Origin: Cryptomeria japonica
Lineage: Eukaryota > Streptophyta > Pinopsida > Cupressales > Cupressaceae
NCBI RefSeq assembly: GCF_030272615.1
Contig: NC_081408.1
Span: 335,204,793 to 335,268,792 of the forward strand
Direction of reading: 5' to 3'
DNA length: 64,000 nucleotides
Of this stretch, positions 48,547-59,441 are shown one piece after another. Positions within the stretch are counted from its first letter, which is position 1. The number at the start of each line of letters is the position of its first letter. The position numbers and the translations under genes are program-made. The notes beneath the pieces are model-generated. The model saw only the letters and a program-made list of their open reading frames with translations, was not told where the DNA came from and made no database searches.

Positions 48547-51500
48547 TGTTGGGACTCATTAAATTTGAGTCAACTTTTGAGCCCCATTTCAAAATTTTGA
48601 TATTGCATTTTCATAAAGGCACCTAATCTCATTCAGGTGGCCTAGTTGGAAAGGGGGTAGAATAGAGCCAATTATTTTTCAAAGGGTAAGACTTTGGAAA
48701 CTTGTTGTACACCTTTCATTTGACCTATGCAGTGATGTGCAACTTTTAGATTTTAGTTTGGATCAATTTATCAGGTACCCATTCCAACGGGGTGAGCTGA
48801 AAGTGCATTTTAGGCACAAATGCAGATTTTACCAAGTAGCCTATTTTGAGTGTTTATAAATTTTGCTCTGTTGATCTTCATGGATAAATTCAAGATGGAT
48901 TCATTTCTATTCATAAATGTGAGTCAGCATACAAATTTTCAAATCCTTATGAATCCATTTGCTCAGTTTTCAAAGCTCAATCCGTTTGTAGTTGGTGTGG
49001 TTTGACAAGTCCCTGTTTCAACTCCTAGTAGGAGCCCCATTTTACATAAGTGTAAAAGTTTCCTCAATGAATGTCATGTTAGAGTGTTTATTCCAGGCTA
49101 TTGTTCATATAAATGACAAGCTATGTTTCAAATTTCAAGCTCCTACCAATCCGTTTGATTGGTTTTCAAAAGGGTTGCTCGAGCCATCTATTTCAGGGAT
49201 CCGTACTTTCATTGTCATATCAGTCAAAGTTGCTATTTTCATGAGCGCACCATTTGCACCCAGTCAGACTTTTGGTTGAAATGAGTATTCAAAGATTTGA
49301 TATGTACTTCAAGGTGCCTATGCCTCAAATTTGAGGGTCTGCGGAGATCGTTTGATATTTTTAAGAAGGCATCATGAGTTGCCTGGGCATTGACTTCATT
49401 AGGTTCACAGTATTGACAAAGCCACTTGGTCATTTTTGACGATTAATATCTCTTCACTTAGGATTCATCTAGAGAAACCGTTTGGTAGAGTTCATGCTTG
49501 TATACCAGAGTACATGCCTGTCAGATGGTGAGGTCCAGAAAGGTGTTTTGACCAGTTTGAAAATTATGTCTTTGCAATTAAATGCAAAAATGTGGCATAA
49601 GCGTCTGAAAGTTGCAAAACTCAGTTTGATGATCTGAAAATGGTACCGATCAATTCTAGAGGTATGTTTAAGGTTCCCGAAACTTTTTGAAGGTCAGTTG
49701 CATGAAAACAAAAGAAAATTTAGTCAGACCCACTTTGGGGTCCGACTTGGCTCATGCCCGATGGTCTTGAATTCATGGTAATGTATATCAATGTCAGCTC
49801 GACTACAGTTCGCTAGTAGGATGGTGAGAGGTGACTTCAGTTTACTTGTCGTTTATGGATTAAATGGATGTATATCTTTCATACTAGTTGTAAACCTCAA
49901 ATAATTTGAAGAAATGTCAAATTTACCATTATATTATTAAGTGAAAAATGGAAGCGAAAGTAGTAGATTTTGGGCTTTCAAGGGAAGGGTCATCTAGTAA
50001 AGTAACTCATGTTGATGGATACATTTGGTTACCTTGATCCTTAATATACCATAGCAAACAACTTCATAGAGAAAAGTGGTGTGGAATGGGTAAGACCCAT
50101 TGAAGTTTTCAGTGAATCCCATTGGTTAGGTGTAATGCCAAATTCCATAACTTTTGTTTGATTTTCCCTCAATAGTGTGGCATGGGAAAAGGCCATTGAA
50201 ACTTACAAGAAATGCAACTTGCAAGAAATGGTGGTGGAGAAATTGTTTAGAATGGAGTGGAACTACTCTCACATTTCTGCAGAAGCTTTCAACTATGCAA
50301 ACAATAGTCCAAAGTCCCCACGTGCTACATTCTGAAGCATTTCCCTATGGCATTGAAGAGGCTGCCATCTTCCCCTTTCTACATGGAGTTTGGGGAGTAT
50401 ATAAAACTATAAGCAAATGCAATTTGACAGAGCCTCCCTCCTCCTACGTGTTTTTTTTTTCAAACTGTGGCAGAGTGTATTGACAGGCATAAGGTTCATG
50501 TGGTATGGTGGAGGAGTTTTGCAGAGATCTCTCAGCCAGCATCTTCCCCTCCTCTGCGTAGAATGGTGTTGGAAAAGCTTTAGAAAGCTCCAAGGCAATG
50601 AAATTGGTAGGTGTTTTTCCCCTTTTCTAGCATCCTCCCTTCACGTGGAGTGGAGTATAGGAAATGTAGAAAATGTTGAACCATAGCAATGTCTCTCCCT
50701 CCTGCGTGGTATGTGGTTAGAAGTTGTAGTAAAACTCTCAAGAATAATGCAATTCATGAGGTGTTTAATGTGAAGTCCCTATGTGGAGAGTGGGGAAGGT
50801 CAAAATCAATGTAATTTGCAGGTGTGGAGCCCAAATTTCCCATGCATGGTTTAGAATGCAAAACAATTTTCAAACTAAATGGCAATGTGTAGGTGTGAGC
50901 CAAATTCCACGGCCATTTCTAGAGTCCTCCTCTTGAGTGGCATTGAAGTCTGCAGATGAGGGTTTCAAAAACTCAAGCAAACAACATTGGTGCCATTAAA
51001 AGCCTTCAACATGCAATTTCAGGCTAAAAGGTATTACCCCATATTCATTGGGGAAGAGAAATATTTGATATTTATAACTAAAACTCCACTCATCCATAGT
51101 GTGAAAGCCTCAAGGCTTTTGACGAATGATGTCGGTTGGGCACCCAAGTGGACCCCATGCATGTAGGCACACTTCCTGAGGTGACCAAGGAGGCTAAGTG
51201 GTGACTAGGTGGAACCCACAAAGGCATGGATCCTAAGGCAGGCAAGTTCTATAGAGAATGGACGGCTTAAGCAGTGAGCAGGTTGCAGAGGATCCGATGA
51301 AGCGCGCTGTTTCGTGAAGCAGAGATGCTCACTGGTTAAGCTTCGCGAAATGCCGAAGTGTTAAAGAGCCTATAGGTTCCATGAAGATTGACGGTCGGCA
51401 TTGATTCACAAGCGAAAGATGCTCGCTAGTTAAAGCCTGCGAAATGCTGTAAAGCTCAGGAAAGGGCGAGTTAAAGATCGAGCATGTTCCAAGGAGATTG

Positions 51501-52942
51501 ACATTTGGCTTGATTTCGGAGCCCAAAGATACATGTCCTTTAGCCATTGCGAAATGGAAAAAGATAGGTGGCAGGTCCAGGTGGAGGTCCAGCTCATGGG
51601 TCTCATTGAGGTGTCGCTGAGGTGGCGATGATGTGGCCGACAAGCAAGCAGACAAGTGGCATACATGTGGCAGTGACATGGCAGACACGTGGTAGATTGA
51701 TGAGGTGTCATCCAAGGAGGCACCCAGTGGACCCTATCAACGAATTAGAGGTTGCCAGGTGGCAGGGCATCAAGCCAAAATCAGGGAAAAATCAAAGTTA
51801 AAATCAATTTAAATATATAGTTGAAACTAAATAAGAAATTGAAAAATTTAAATGATATGCACATAAAGTGGATTAATTTGCCCAAAGGTCCATTTTTGGT
51901 CAGATAGGCAAGTATTATATATCGCCGGAAAGCTCTTGGAATGAGGAATCTATTCTTGTAGTTAATTTTAACCAATTTGGGCTATTTTGAGAGAATCTTC
52001 CATTGGAAAGAGAAAGGAAATGAAATTCAGTTGGAAAAAGAGACACTTGGCAATTTCGGTTGCAGACCTAATCTTTTTCCCTCCTCTTCTTATTCCATTT
52101 TCTTCTCAATTGTAAGGGTTCCAAAATTTTGGAGGAAGTGCTCCAATTTTCATGGCTTCCATTTCTGAATTTCTTGACCCAAATGTGTAAATTACTATGG
52201 ATCTTTTCAGGGTATAGAGGTTACTTGTGTTAGGCATGAGTAAATTTCCCATAATATTGTCTATGTGCATGTATTTCATTGTTATGAATTGAATCCTCAA
52301 GGAGGCTATGATTTGTCATCTCAAGGAGATTGTATGATTGTTTGTAGGCATTCTTCAGTGAAGAGTTTAAATTCTATAATCAGTCATAAACAATGGAATG
52401 TGTCCTAGATCAGATAATTTTGAGAATAAACTGAGTAATGCATTAGTATAAGGTATTAATGCAGGGATATCTTGTAAGGAAAACACACTTGCAGCTATGG
52501 ATGCACATTTGCAATTCTGTGTGTGACTCTATTGCCCAATGAACAAGGCACTAGTCTTGCAAATTTGGCAATAGTTTCAGATTTACAAATTAAAGACAAA
52601 TCTATTTCCCTTTATGTTTAGGGGTTTGTATTGTATCCTTCCCAAGCTCTATTTCACCCATTATTTGTACAAGATCTAGCCAATCTGTATGTGTTACCTA
52701 ATTTGTTGAGCTTATGGAATGGTTTATCTACTTCATTGATGCGGTCATGGTAAGTAAATGAGTTTGATTTAGTGCATCAAAAGGGTGTCCCCCCCTAGGT
52801 CTAGCAGAACGTGAAGTGCAAGAGGATCATTTAGGATCCTATGTTATGTTGTCCAAGCCCTGATGTGTTTCATAGACTGAAATTGGCCGTTTCATAAAAG
52901 GATTGTAGGTGAACTTGGGTTAATCAATTTTGATGAACAACT
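48547..52942 (+). repeat. 3' LTR of D (about 4,396 bp)
   Basis: Starts TGTTGGGACTCATTAAATTT and ends TTGATGAACAACT before the GACTC duplication. The end reads CT where the 5' LTR has CA. It has small insertions relative to the 5' LTR, for example near 48880 and 49540. Confidence 0.88.
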
Positions 52943-52947
52943 GACTC
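52943..52947. repeat. Target-site duplication GACTC (right) of element D
   Basis: Matches 40641-40645. Confidence 0.85.
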
Positions 52948-53374
52948 TTTCACATCTCAAATTGTATCTATGAATGTATATATTCCATTACTAAGTGATC
53001 TCTCTTATATACGCTTATAACTTGCTCATCATGTCAACCTTCACAATGAAAATAAACATATCAACTTCCTCCCAGATCATAAAGTTAATTACAAATTATC
53101 TCGATGATCTTAGTTGATGTTGACCTGGCACGCTACCTTCAATTCCTCAAATGACTTTATCAAGTCTTATAATATGAATTACCAGTATGAAGAGTAACTG
53201 GCTAACAAGTGTAAACCATAGGGTGTATACCAGTTGGCCTTATCTAGACAAAATGATAAAGTGATGAGTTCAGATGAAGAAATACAATCTCCTGAAGATG
53301 AGTTGCCATCAATGGCAACCCAAAACACAATTCACATTATAGGGTGACTACTAGATGAGTGTCGATTGCCAACA
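52948..53374 (-). repeat. 5' LTR of B, distal half
   Basis: Continues B's LTR after element D, matching 28045-28471 (for example ATGAATGTATATATTCCAT and the ATTGCCAACA end). Confidence 0.85.
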
Positions 53375-55403
53375 CGATGTACCAAATACCAATATCTATT
53401 CCAAGCCTTAGCATCATCTCATTCAGGGCAACCTCGTATGATCAATGAAAAATTTGCCTCCCTATCGTGACTTTCTTGTCCTTTATCTTTTTCTCTACTT
53501 TAGCTTTGCATCTCTTTGAAGAGACATGCTTGCTAAAGTGGGGGCAAAATGTAGTGTCAAAAATCTCACCCATTGGTGATAAATGTGACAAATGGTGCCT
53601 TCCCCATGTCGTTGGAGGCTGGACTCTACCATCTTGTCCTTTTGTCCACTTAGACTATCTTTGTCAGCTCTGGCCAAAGTATTACCAACTTCGCCAACCT
53701 ATCACCTTCGGGGACACAGGTGCAGTGCAGAGATAGCCACACGACTTCCTAGCATCCCATGAATATAACAGTATACATGTGGTCATTTGAGCATTACACC
53801 TATGCTTGGAAGGAATCATAACACCTCTGCATGCGCCCACCGACATTCAAATTCTATTTCAAGCCTTTATCTTTCATGTTAGAGGCATTTGAGGGGATTC
53901 CTTTTGGCATTTTTGTATTCCTTCTTGCTGGTTAAGCTCTTGGAGATTATTTTGGAGAACATATCCATTGTTGCAACACTTCAAGCACTTCACACCAGCA
54001 CTCCAATGATCATTCGTGGAAGGGGAGTCTACTCAAACCTCTCTTTTTCACTTTCTAGTCTTTATTTCCAACCTCGTATTGCATTATCTATTATATTTAT
54101 CATCTCTCTTTTCTTGTGGCTTCTTGGTTTGTTCATGGAGGTTGAAACACCAAAATGGGGGTTTGACTTAGGTAGACTCCAAAACACAACCCTAACATTT
54201 TCCTCTCTCATATGTGTGTAGGAATATTATCGTGAGGAGGCCATCAAGTTGCGAGAGGTTTCAAAGCATGTCTCATTGTAACGTTTACATTATTTTCCTT
54301 GCACTCTCCTATTTTGATTCGTAATCTATATTTATTAATAGTTCAACACCCTTTTCTTGTTTTGGCATTTTCTATTAGTACATCCTAGACTCTCTATCGA
54401 TATTATGCACTCCATCTATATAGGATAGTGTGGCGCACTAGTGTCCTAGCTTTGTGTGCTTGTCCTAAAGACAGAGGCTCTGCAGAGCTATCTAGAGACG
54501 CCTCTCGGGTGTTAAACACTTTTTTGCATGTCTATTATCCCCTGGCTCATCTTAGTGTTAGTTCAGGAGGTAACAGAGGGTTAGCTTGTCCTTGAGGATC
54601 CCTAATCCTTAAGGTGACAAATTCCCTCCCTTACATCATTCAATTGCAACACATGTTTCATATATTTTAGTTAGTCATTTTGGACTCTAAATTTATACAT
54701 TTTTCTCAATGCCTCCTTTATCAAGGTCTCTCTATTACATCTCATTTAATCTATCTATTTGTTTCTAACCCATTTTTTTTGACATCTAGAAAACTAATTT
54801 ACATCATTTCTACTTCTACACATACACTCAATATGTGTGGATCTTGATTTGTGAGTCATTCAAATCCTTTTAACATGACAACTTCTCCCACCACATAATT
54901 CTTTTGAGCTACTAACCTAAAATTCCAATTAAATTTACCCAAATTTGACATTCTTTCTGGAAGGATGTTATATTCAATCTTATGAATGATCTAAATGTTA
55001 CTTTATTTTTGACCTTTTCTAGATTATCATTTATCCATGTATTCAAAAATCGTGATCTATTCTAATATTATATTATATACTGGAGTGTAATCTAATAAGG
55101 TTGCACTACCTCATCCATAAAACCTTATAAAGTATTAGGAAATAATTTCATGTATGGTTGCATATGTATCACCCTCTCCATCTAGTAGGGGTCCTCCTTG
55201 AGGATGCAAATGTGGCTATAGTCATAATGTCTATTATAAATATTTAATCTCGATGCCCAACTCCACTCCACCAATTTTTTTATCTTGCACCTAGAGTCTA
55301 TCACAACTTTTCTTTGGCTTCTTACTTATTTTAGTGAAAATATCCTCAAACATGTGATGATGAAGAATTTTTCCATGTGGAGACTCCCTTTTAACCACGT
55401 GAA
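53375..55403. other. Unassigned region right of B, with possible LTR start
   Basis: This resumes the sequence that B interrupted (left part 25006-27508). At 53536-53549 AAAGTGGGGGCAAAA is followed by TGTAGTGTCAAAAATC at 53550, which looks like a polypurine tract and an LTR start. I cannot find a partner LTR. The remaining ~1.8 kb has no recognisable coding region; the 110-codon frame at 53889 is unsupported by any motif. Confidence 0.3.
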
Positions 55404-57553
55404 TTTTTTTTTTCAATAAAAGTGGATTATTTCACTAAATTTTTTTATTAATATTTTTTTATTTTTTACACAGAATTCAAAGAGAATATCGGAGGAAAGA
55501 ACCCTAGGAAGAAAATCTCTAGTCACAGCTCATAAAATAAACCTATAGTATCTAACAGATCAGTTTATACACCCCACCCAAAATCACATGCAAAATGCAG
55601 TCACAACACATATAATATCAGTTTTACATAGAGCCCATATGGCCCATCAGATAATTTTCAAATGTAGACTCCACAACTACTATCAATGGAAGAAGACATA
55701 ATTTTCCAAAGCCGTGTGCCAAATCCCATGAGCTAAAAACCTTTGGAAAAACACTATTGTATCAAATACCATGAGCTTGAACTCTCCTCCAGACAATGAA
55801 CATAAATACTTGAAGTGAAAGGGAAAAGCGGGAATAATTATCATCATAAAGTTTTACATCAACATTACTCAAGAAAATCACATAACTATTGCTGCAAACC
55901 TTCCCATACCCTAGAAGTAATTTCCTTAAAACCCACCTCTTGCTGATTAGCATTGCTATCAATGGCTAAATTTGCCAAATAATCCACAATCTTATTAACT
56001 TCTCCGTAACAATGGGATAACAAGAAAGATTCAAACAATTCTAATTTTTGTAAAATGAGATCAAGTATATACTGCAAATTCAAACAATTTGATTTCTTTT
56101 TCATAACACATTGAATAATCACCATAGAATCACCTTCTATTATTAAGTCCTTAATTCCCAAAGAGATTGTCATATCCAATCCGAAAGACAAAGCATGAAA
56201 TTCCACATAATTGTTAGTTTTTAAACCAATAGCATGACACTGAGCTTGAATAAAATTTGCATTGTGATCATAAATTACCATTCCTACCCCAGTTGGCCCA
56301 GGGTTACCACAAGAGGCCCCATCAAAATTCAGTTTAAATTGCCCCTGCGGAGGAGGTTTCCATCTAGTAGAGTATCTCCTACCTAATGCATCATTTTTTT
56401 TTAAAATTGAGCCATGAGAGGGTAAAAACGACAACATCTTCCAAACTCTAGTAACTCTACTATCCCAGTGCGAAAAAGAAGTAATATTTTCCAAATTCTT
56501 ATAAATAAATGACAAAGTAACCTCAGAGATTGAAGACTCAATTTTTAATAGAACCTCAGACATAGGAGAACTTGTTTTTTTAAATATCTTGTTGTTTTGC
56601 TCTAGCCAAACATTCCAAATCACAATAGATGGAGATATGATCCAAAGGCATGCATAAAAAGATGAGGCAAACATAAAGGGCCAAGATCTAAAATGGGAAA
56701 TGAGATCCTTACCAATAACATAGGATATATTTAAATTCTCAAACAACCACTGCTAACATTCATAAGCATAATCACAATGTAGGAACAGGTGTGAAGAAGA
56801 TTCCAAATTTTTGTTACAAAGTACATAAGGGAAAACAACAGTAATAACAAGCCTATCTAGTCTCATACCTGTAAGGACTTTGTCCTGAACTACCAACCAA
56901 GTAAAGGTTCCAGGTTTAGGAAGACAAGCTGAATGCCAAAACAACTTATAAGGCCAAGATGATAAATCTTTAGCAACCATAAGAGAGTTGTAACCATCTT
57001 TAACAGTGTACTTACTAGAAATATTCTTTGTCCAAATAAGTCCATTCTCAGAATCAGAAAGAAATACAATTTTATCCCCCCAAATCTTCTCAAAATATAA
57101 TTTCATACTTTGATCAACATCTAAGAAATCAATCGAATTCCATCTAGCTAGCTTAAGGGGTCCAGCAGTCACAATTTTAAAATAATCTGCTACAAAAACA
57201 CCCCAAAGGGAGGAAAGGATAGTGATTAGAGGAGACCAATCCCTAATATTCACCAGAGGTGTGTGTCCATTCCATACTTCATCCCAGAATATGACCTTTC
57301 TACCATTATGAGCAATCCATGAGAGATGAGGCAAAATAACTGATCTACATTTACAAAGGAAATTCCAAATAGAAGAACCCGAAGGCAAATTTGAGACTTT
57401 AAAAATGTACTCTCTCGGTCCATTATTTAAATATTTGACAAACATAATATGTGCCCATAAGGAGCTACACTTGCCATATAATTTCCAAACCAACTTAGCA
57501 CCTAAGGCTAAATTCTGATTCTCCAAACTCTGAATTCCTATTCCCCCAAGTTC
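55404..57553 (-). pseudogene. Plant LINE ORF2, 3' part: zinc-binding region and RNase H
   Basis: One minus-strand frame runs from 57553 to a stop at 55886 with a single TAG at 56753. It begins LGGIGIQSLENQNLALGAKL, the region just after the LINE RT domain. It continues through the zf-RVT-type segment (WDEVWNG, YTVKDGYNSL, LFWHSACLPKPGTFTWLV, SSHLFLHCDYAYEC), then a type-I RNase H (LNFDGASCGNPGPTGVGMVI; Glu in NNYVEFHALSFGLDM; Asp in IIEGDSMVIIQCV; near-terminal VDYLANLAID). The 3' UTR runs to a T run at 55404-55413, a likely poly(A) tail. The 5' side is interrupted at 57553 by Copia element E, so endonuclease and RT should lie beyond the window. Confidence 0.85.
57549..57553. repeat. Presumed left target-site duplication AGTTC of element E
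   Basis: AGTTC precedes the LTR start TGTTGGAAATGTG. The partner copy should lie just beyond the window's right end. Confidence 0.5.
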
Positions 57554-58736
57554 TGTTGGAAATGTGTCTCTGATTTACTTGACCTTTTTTCATACTGATT
57601 ATATTAACTCTAGCCAATGAAATGATGTGAAGAAAATCTGTGAGCTTTATCAGTATAACCTTTGCCAATGAACTTGACATATCAGAGTAGGTATCAGTCA
57701 TCGTGAGTGGTCTCGGTCTACTATACCGATACCCGATGAGTCTATCTTCCTATGTCTTGAAGTGTAACAAAGCTCAGAGAAATAGGTTTGAAGTTATCCC
57801 GATGACCTGATGAAGTCATCTTTGGTCATCAGGGTAGCATCGACTATCGGGTGGACCTATTTGGCATTACACCGATACCCGATGGAGTTGCCTTAGGTTG
57901 ACATGGGCTATCAAGAGGAATAGGATGGAAGCTACACTGAGTCCCAATGGACCCTCCTTGGGTCATCAGAGTCCTATCAGCTATCGGAGGAGTCTTTGAG
58001 AAGCTACACCGATATCTGATGTATTTGCCTTCGGTGATCAGGTCTGTCATTGGCCATCGGAGATGTAGTTTTGGAGTTACACTGATACCTGATGGAGTCA
58101 ACTTGTTTGGAGAAATGTGTTTAGGAACCACATACTTGTTCATCGGGGATCAGGGTATTCTCATTGAGGGTCTTCTGATGACCGATAAGGTTCAACCGAC
58201 AATAGATGCTCGCTTCAAACCAAAGTCCAAAAGATGAGCTTGTGGTCACATTAGAAGTTCCTGCCAGTGTATTTGAATATGAACCAGTGTAATTCCTGGG
58301 TGCATGTGGGATTATTGTTTTCTTCGAATGCAGACCGACGCAGATAGTTCGATGTCTAACCAATTGGTGCAAACTGACAGTTGAACGGTCGACATGGAAA
58401 ATGTATATGAAGCCAAGAGGAAACTCGAATAGGGTGATGTTCTATTGATTAGCCATGACTTATTTTGTGAGTCAATTGGAGTGTCTAGTTCATGAGAATC
58501 TGAGAATGAATGCTTGTAGTTGCAGACTGAAAATAAAGTGTTCAACTATTGGTGGTGGGTTTTTTTCCTGAAAGGGTTTTCCCACGTAATTCTTGATGTT
58601 CTGTCTCTGTGTTGATTCTATTTATTTTTGTCTATGTTATTCTTAACATTTTGTAAAATTTTTAAATTGCATTCTTGTATGATCTTCCTTGCTAATTGAC
58701 ATTAGGAAGGTGTTTCAACATTGTGCTTTCCTTACA
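57554..58736 (+). repeat. 5' LTR of E (1,183 bp)
   Basis: Starts TGTTGGAAATGTGTCTCTGA and ends TTTCCTTACA. About 57720-58110 contains several degenerate repeats around CCGATACCCGATGGAGT. Confidence 0.9.
57720..58110. repeat. Degenerate internal repeats in LTR of E
   Basis: The core ACCGATACCCGATG recurs with variation near 57724, 57872, 58008 and 58080, and CATCGG/CATCAGG-type words repeat between. The same series occurs in the right LTR (about 63070-63450). Confidence 0.6.
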
Positions 58737-58738
58737 AC

Positions 58739-58750
58739 TGGTATCAGAGC
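58739..58750 (+). promoter_or_regulatory. Primer-binding site of E
   Basis: TGGTATCAGAGC two bases inside the LTR: an exact initiator-Met type site. Confidence 0.92.
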
Positions 58751-58854
58751 TTGGCCCGTTTTGTTATCCTTGTTGGGTAGGGTTGGTTTTTTGTGTCGGT
58801 TCTATTTTAGTGGAAGTCTTGCAGAGTATCTACTTGTTTGTTTTACAAGTTAAG

Positions 58855-59440
58855 ATGCCAAGCACCTTAGGGCGCATAGACAAGGAGAAATTTAATGGTT
58901 CCAGTTTCTAACTATAGAAACTCAAGATGGAAGACTTGTTGGTCGATCGAGACCTTTGGATTGTGATGTTTGGGCAGAAACCTATAGGAATGAAGCAAGA
59001 GGAATGGGAATTAGCTGACTAGAAGGCAAGGGGTCTAATTAGGCTATGTCTTGCTGATTTTGTTCTATTAAACTTCCATGAGGATAAAACTGCACATCTT
59101 CTCTGGAAGAAGTTGGGAGATATTTATCAAGGCAAGTCCTTGCTGAATAAACTTTTTTTGAGAAAGAAGTTGTACTCTTTGAAGATGGATGTAGGAACAC
59201 CATTGGAAGACCATTTGAATGCATTCAACATGGTTCTTGCATAGTTAACTTCTGTTGGTGTGACCATTCTGGAAGAAGAATGTTGCATGTTGTTGTTGTG
59301 TTCATTGCCTGACTCTTGGGATCACTTAGTGATGGCTATCAGTAGTACTACAACCCAGTTCAAGATGGATACTGTGGTTAATACTCTTTTGTCAGAAGAA
59401 ATGAGAAAGAAGTCTTCTAAGGTGACAAAATATGCACTCT
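58855..59440 (+). pseudogene. Copia E gag (disabled)
   Basis: From ATG 58855 (MPSTLGRIDKEKFNGSSF) the frame follows a Copia Gag of the UBN2 type: KMEDLLVDRDLW, LLWKKLGDIYQGKSLLNKLF, LRKKLYSLKMDVGTPLEDHL, EEECCMLLLCSLPDSWDHLV, NTLLSEEMRKKSSK. Stops replace conserved residues: TAA and TAG at 58909 and 58915 (family F-S-L-W), TAG near 59023 (Trp), and TAG near 59242 (Gln). A frameshift near 59440 joins it to the pol frame. Gag would have formed the particle shell. Confidence 0.88.
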
Positions 59441-59441
59441 T

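Larger units (their letters stand above)
40646..52942 (+). mobile_element. Gag-only LTR retrotransposon D (TR-GAG-like), 12.3 kb
   Basis: Two LTRs of about 4.35 kb flank a 3.56-kb internal region that encodes one long Gag-type frame and no polymerase. A 5-bp duplication GACTC brackets it inside B's 5' LTR. It is non-autonomous by content, so it should depend on a Gypsy-type helper. The primer site is not the initiator-Met type used by the other elements here. Confidence 0.85.
27509..53374 (-). mobile_element. LTR element B (two-ORF, pol-less family), carrying nested A2 and D
   Basis: A diverged relative of family A lies on the minus strand. The 3' LTR is 27509-28471; the 5' LTR is 40189-40645 plus 52948-53374, split by element D. 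ORF2 is split by element A2. Flanking bases are TGATG (27504-27508) and CGATG (53375-53379), a 5-bp duplication with one C/T difference. Removing A2 (6.6 kb) and D (12.3 kb) leaves about 7 kb, close to the size of A2. Confidence 0.8.

Noticed and set aside
53889-54221. 110-codon hydrophobic ORF
   Set aside because: No start context, homologue or motif recognised; composition is T-rich like its surroundings.
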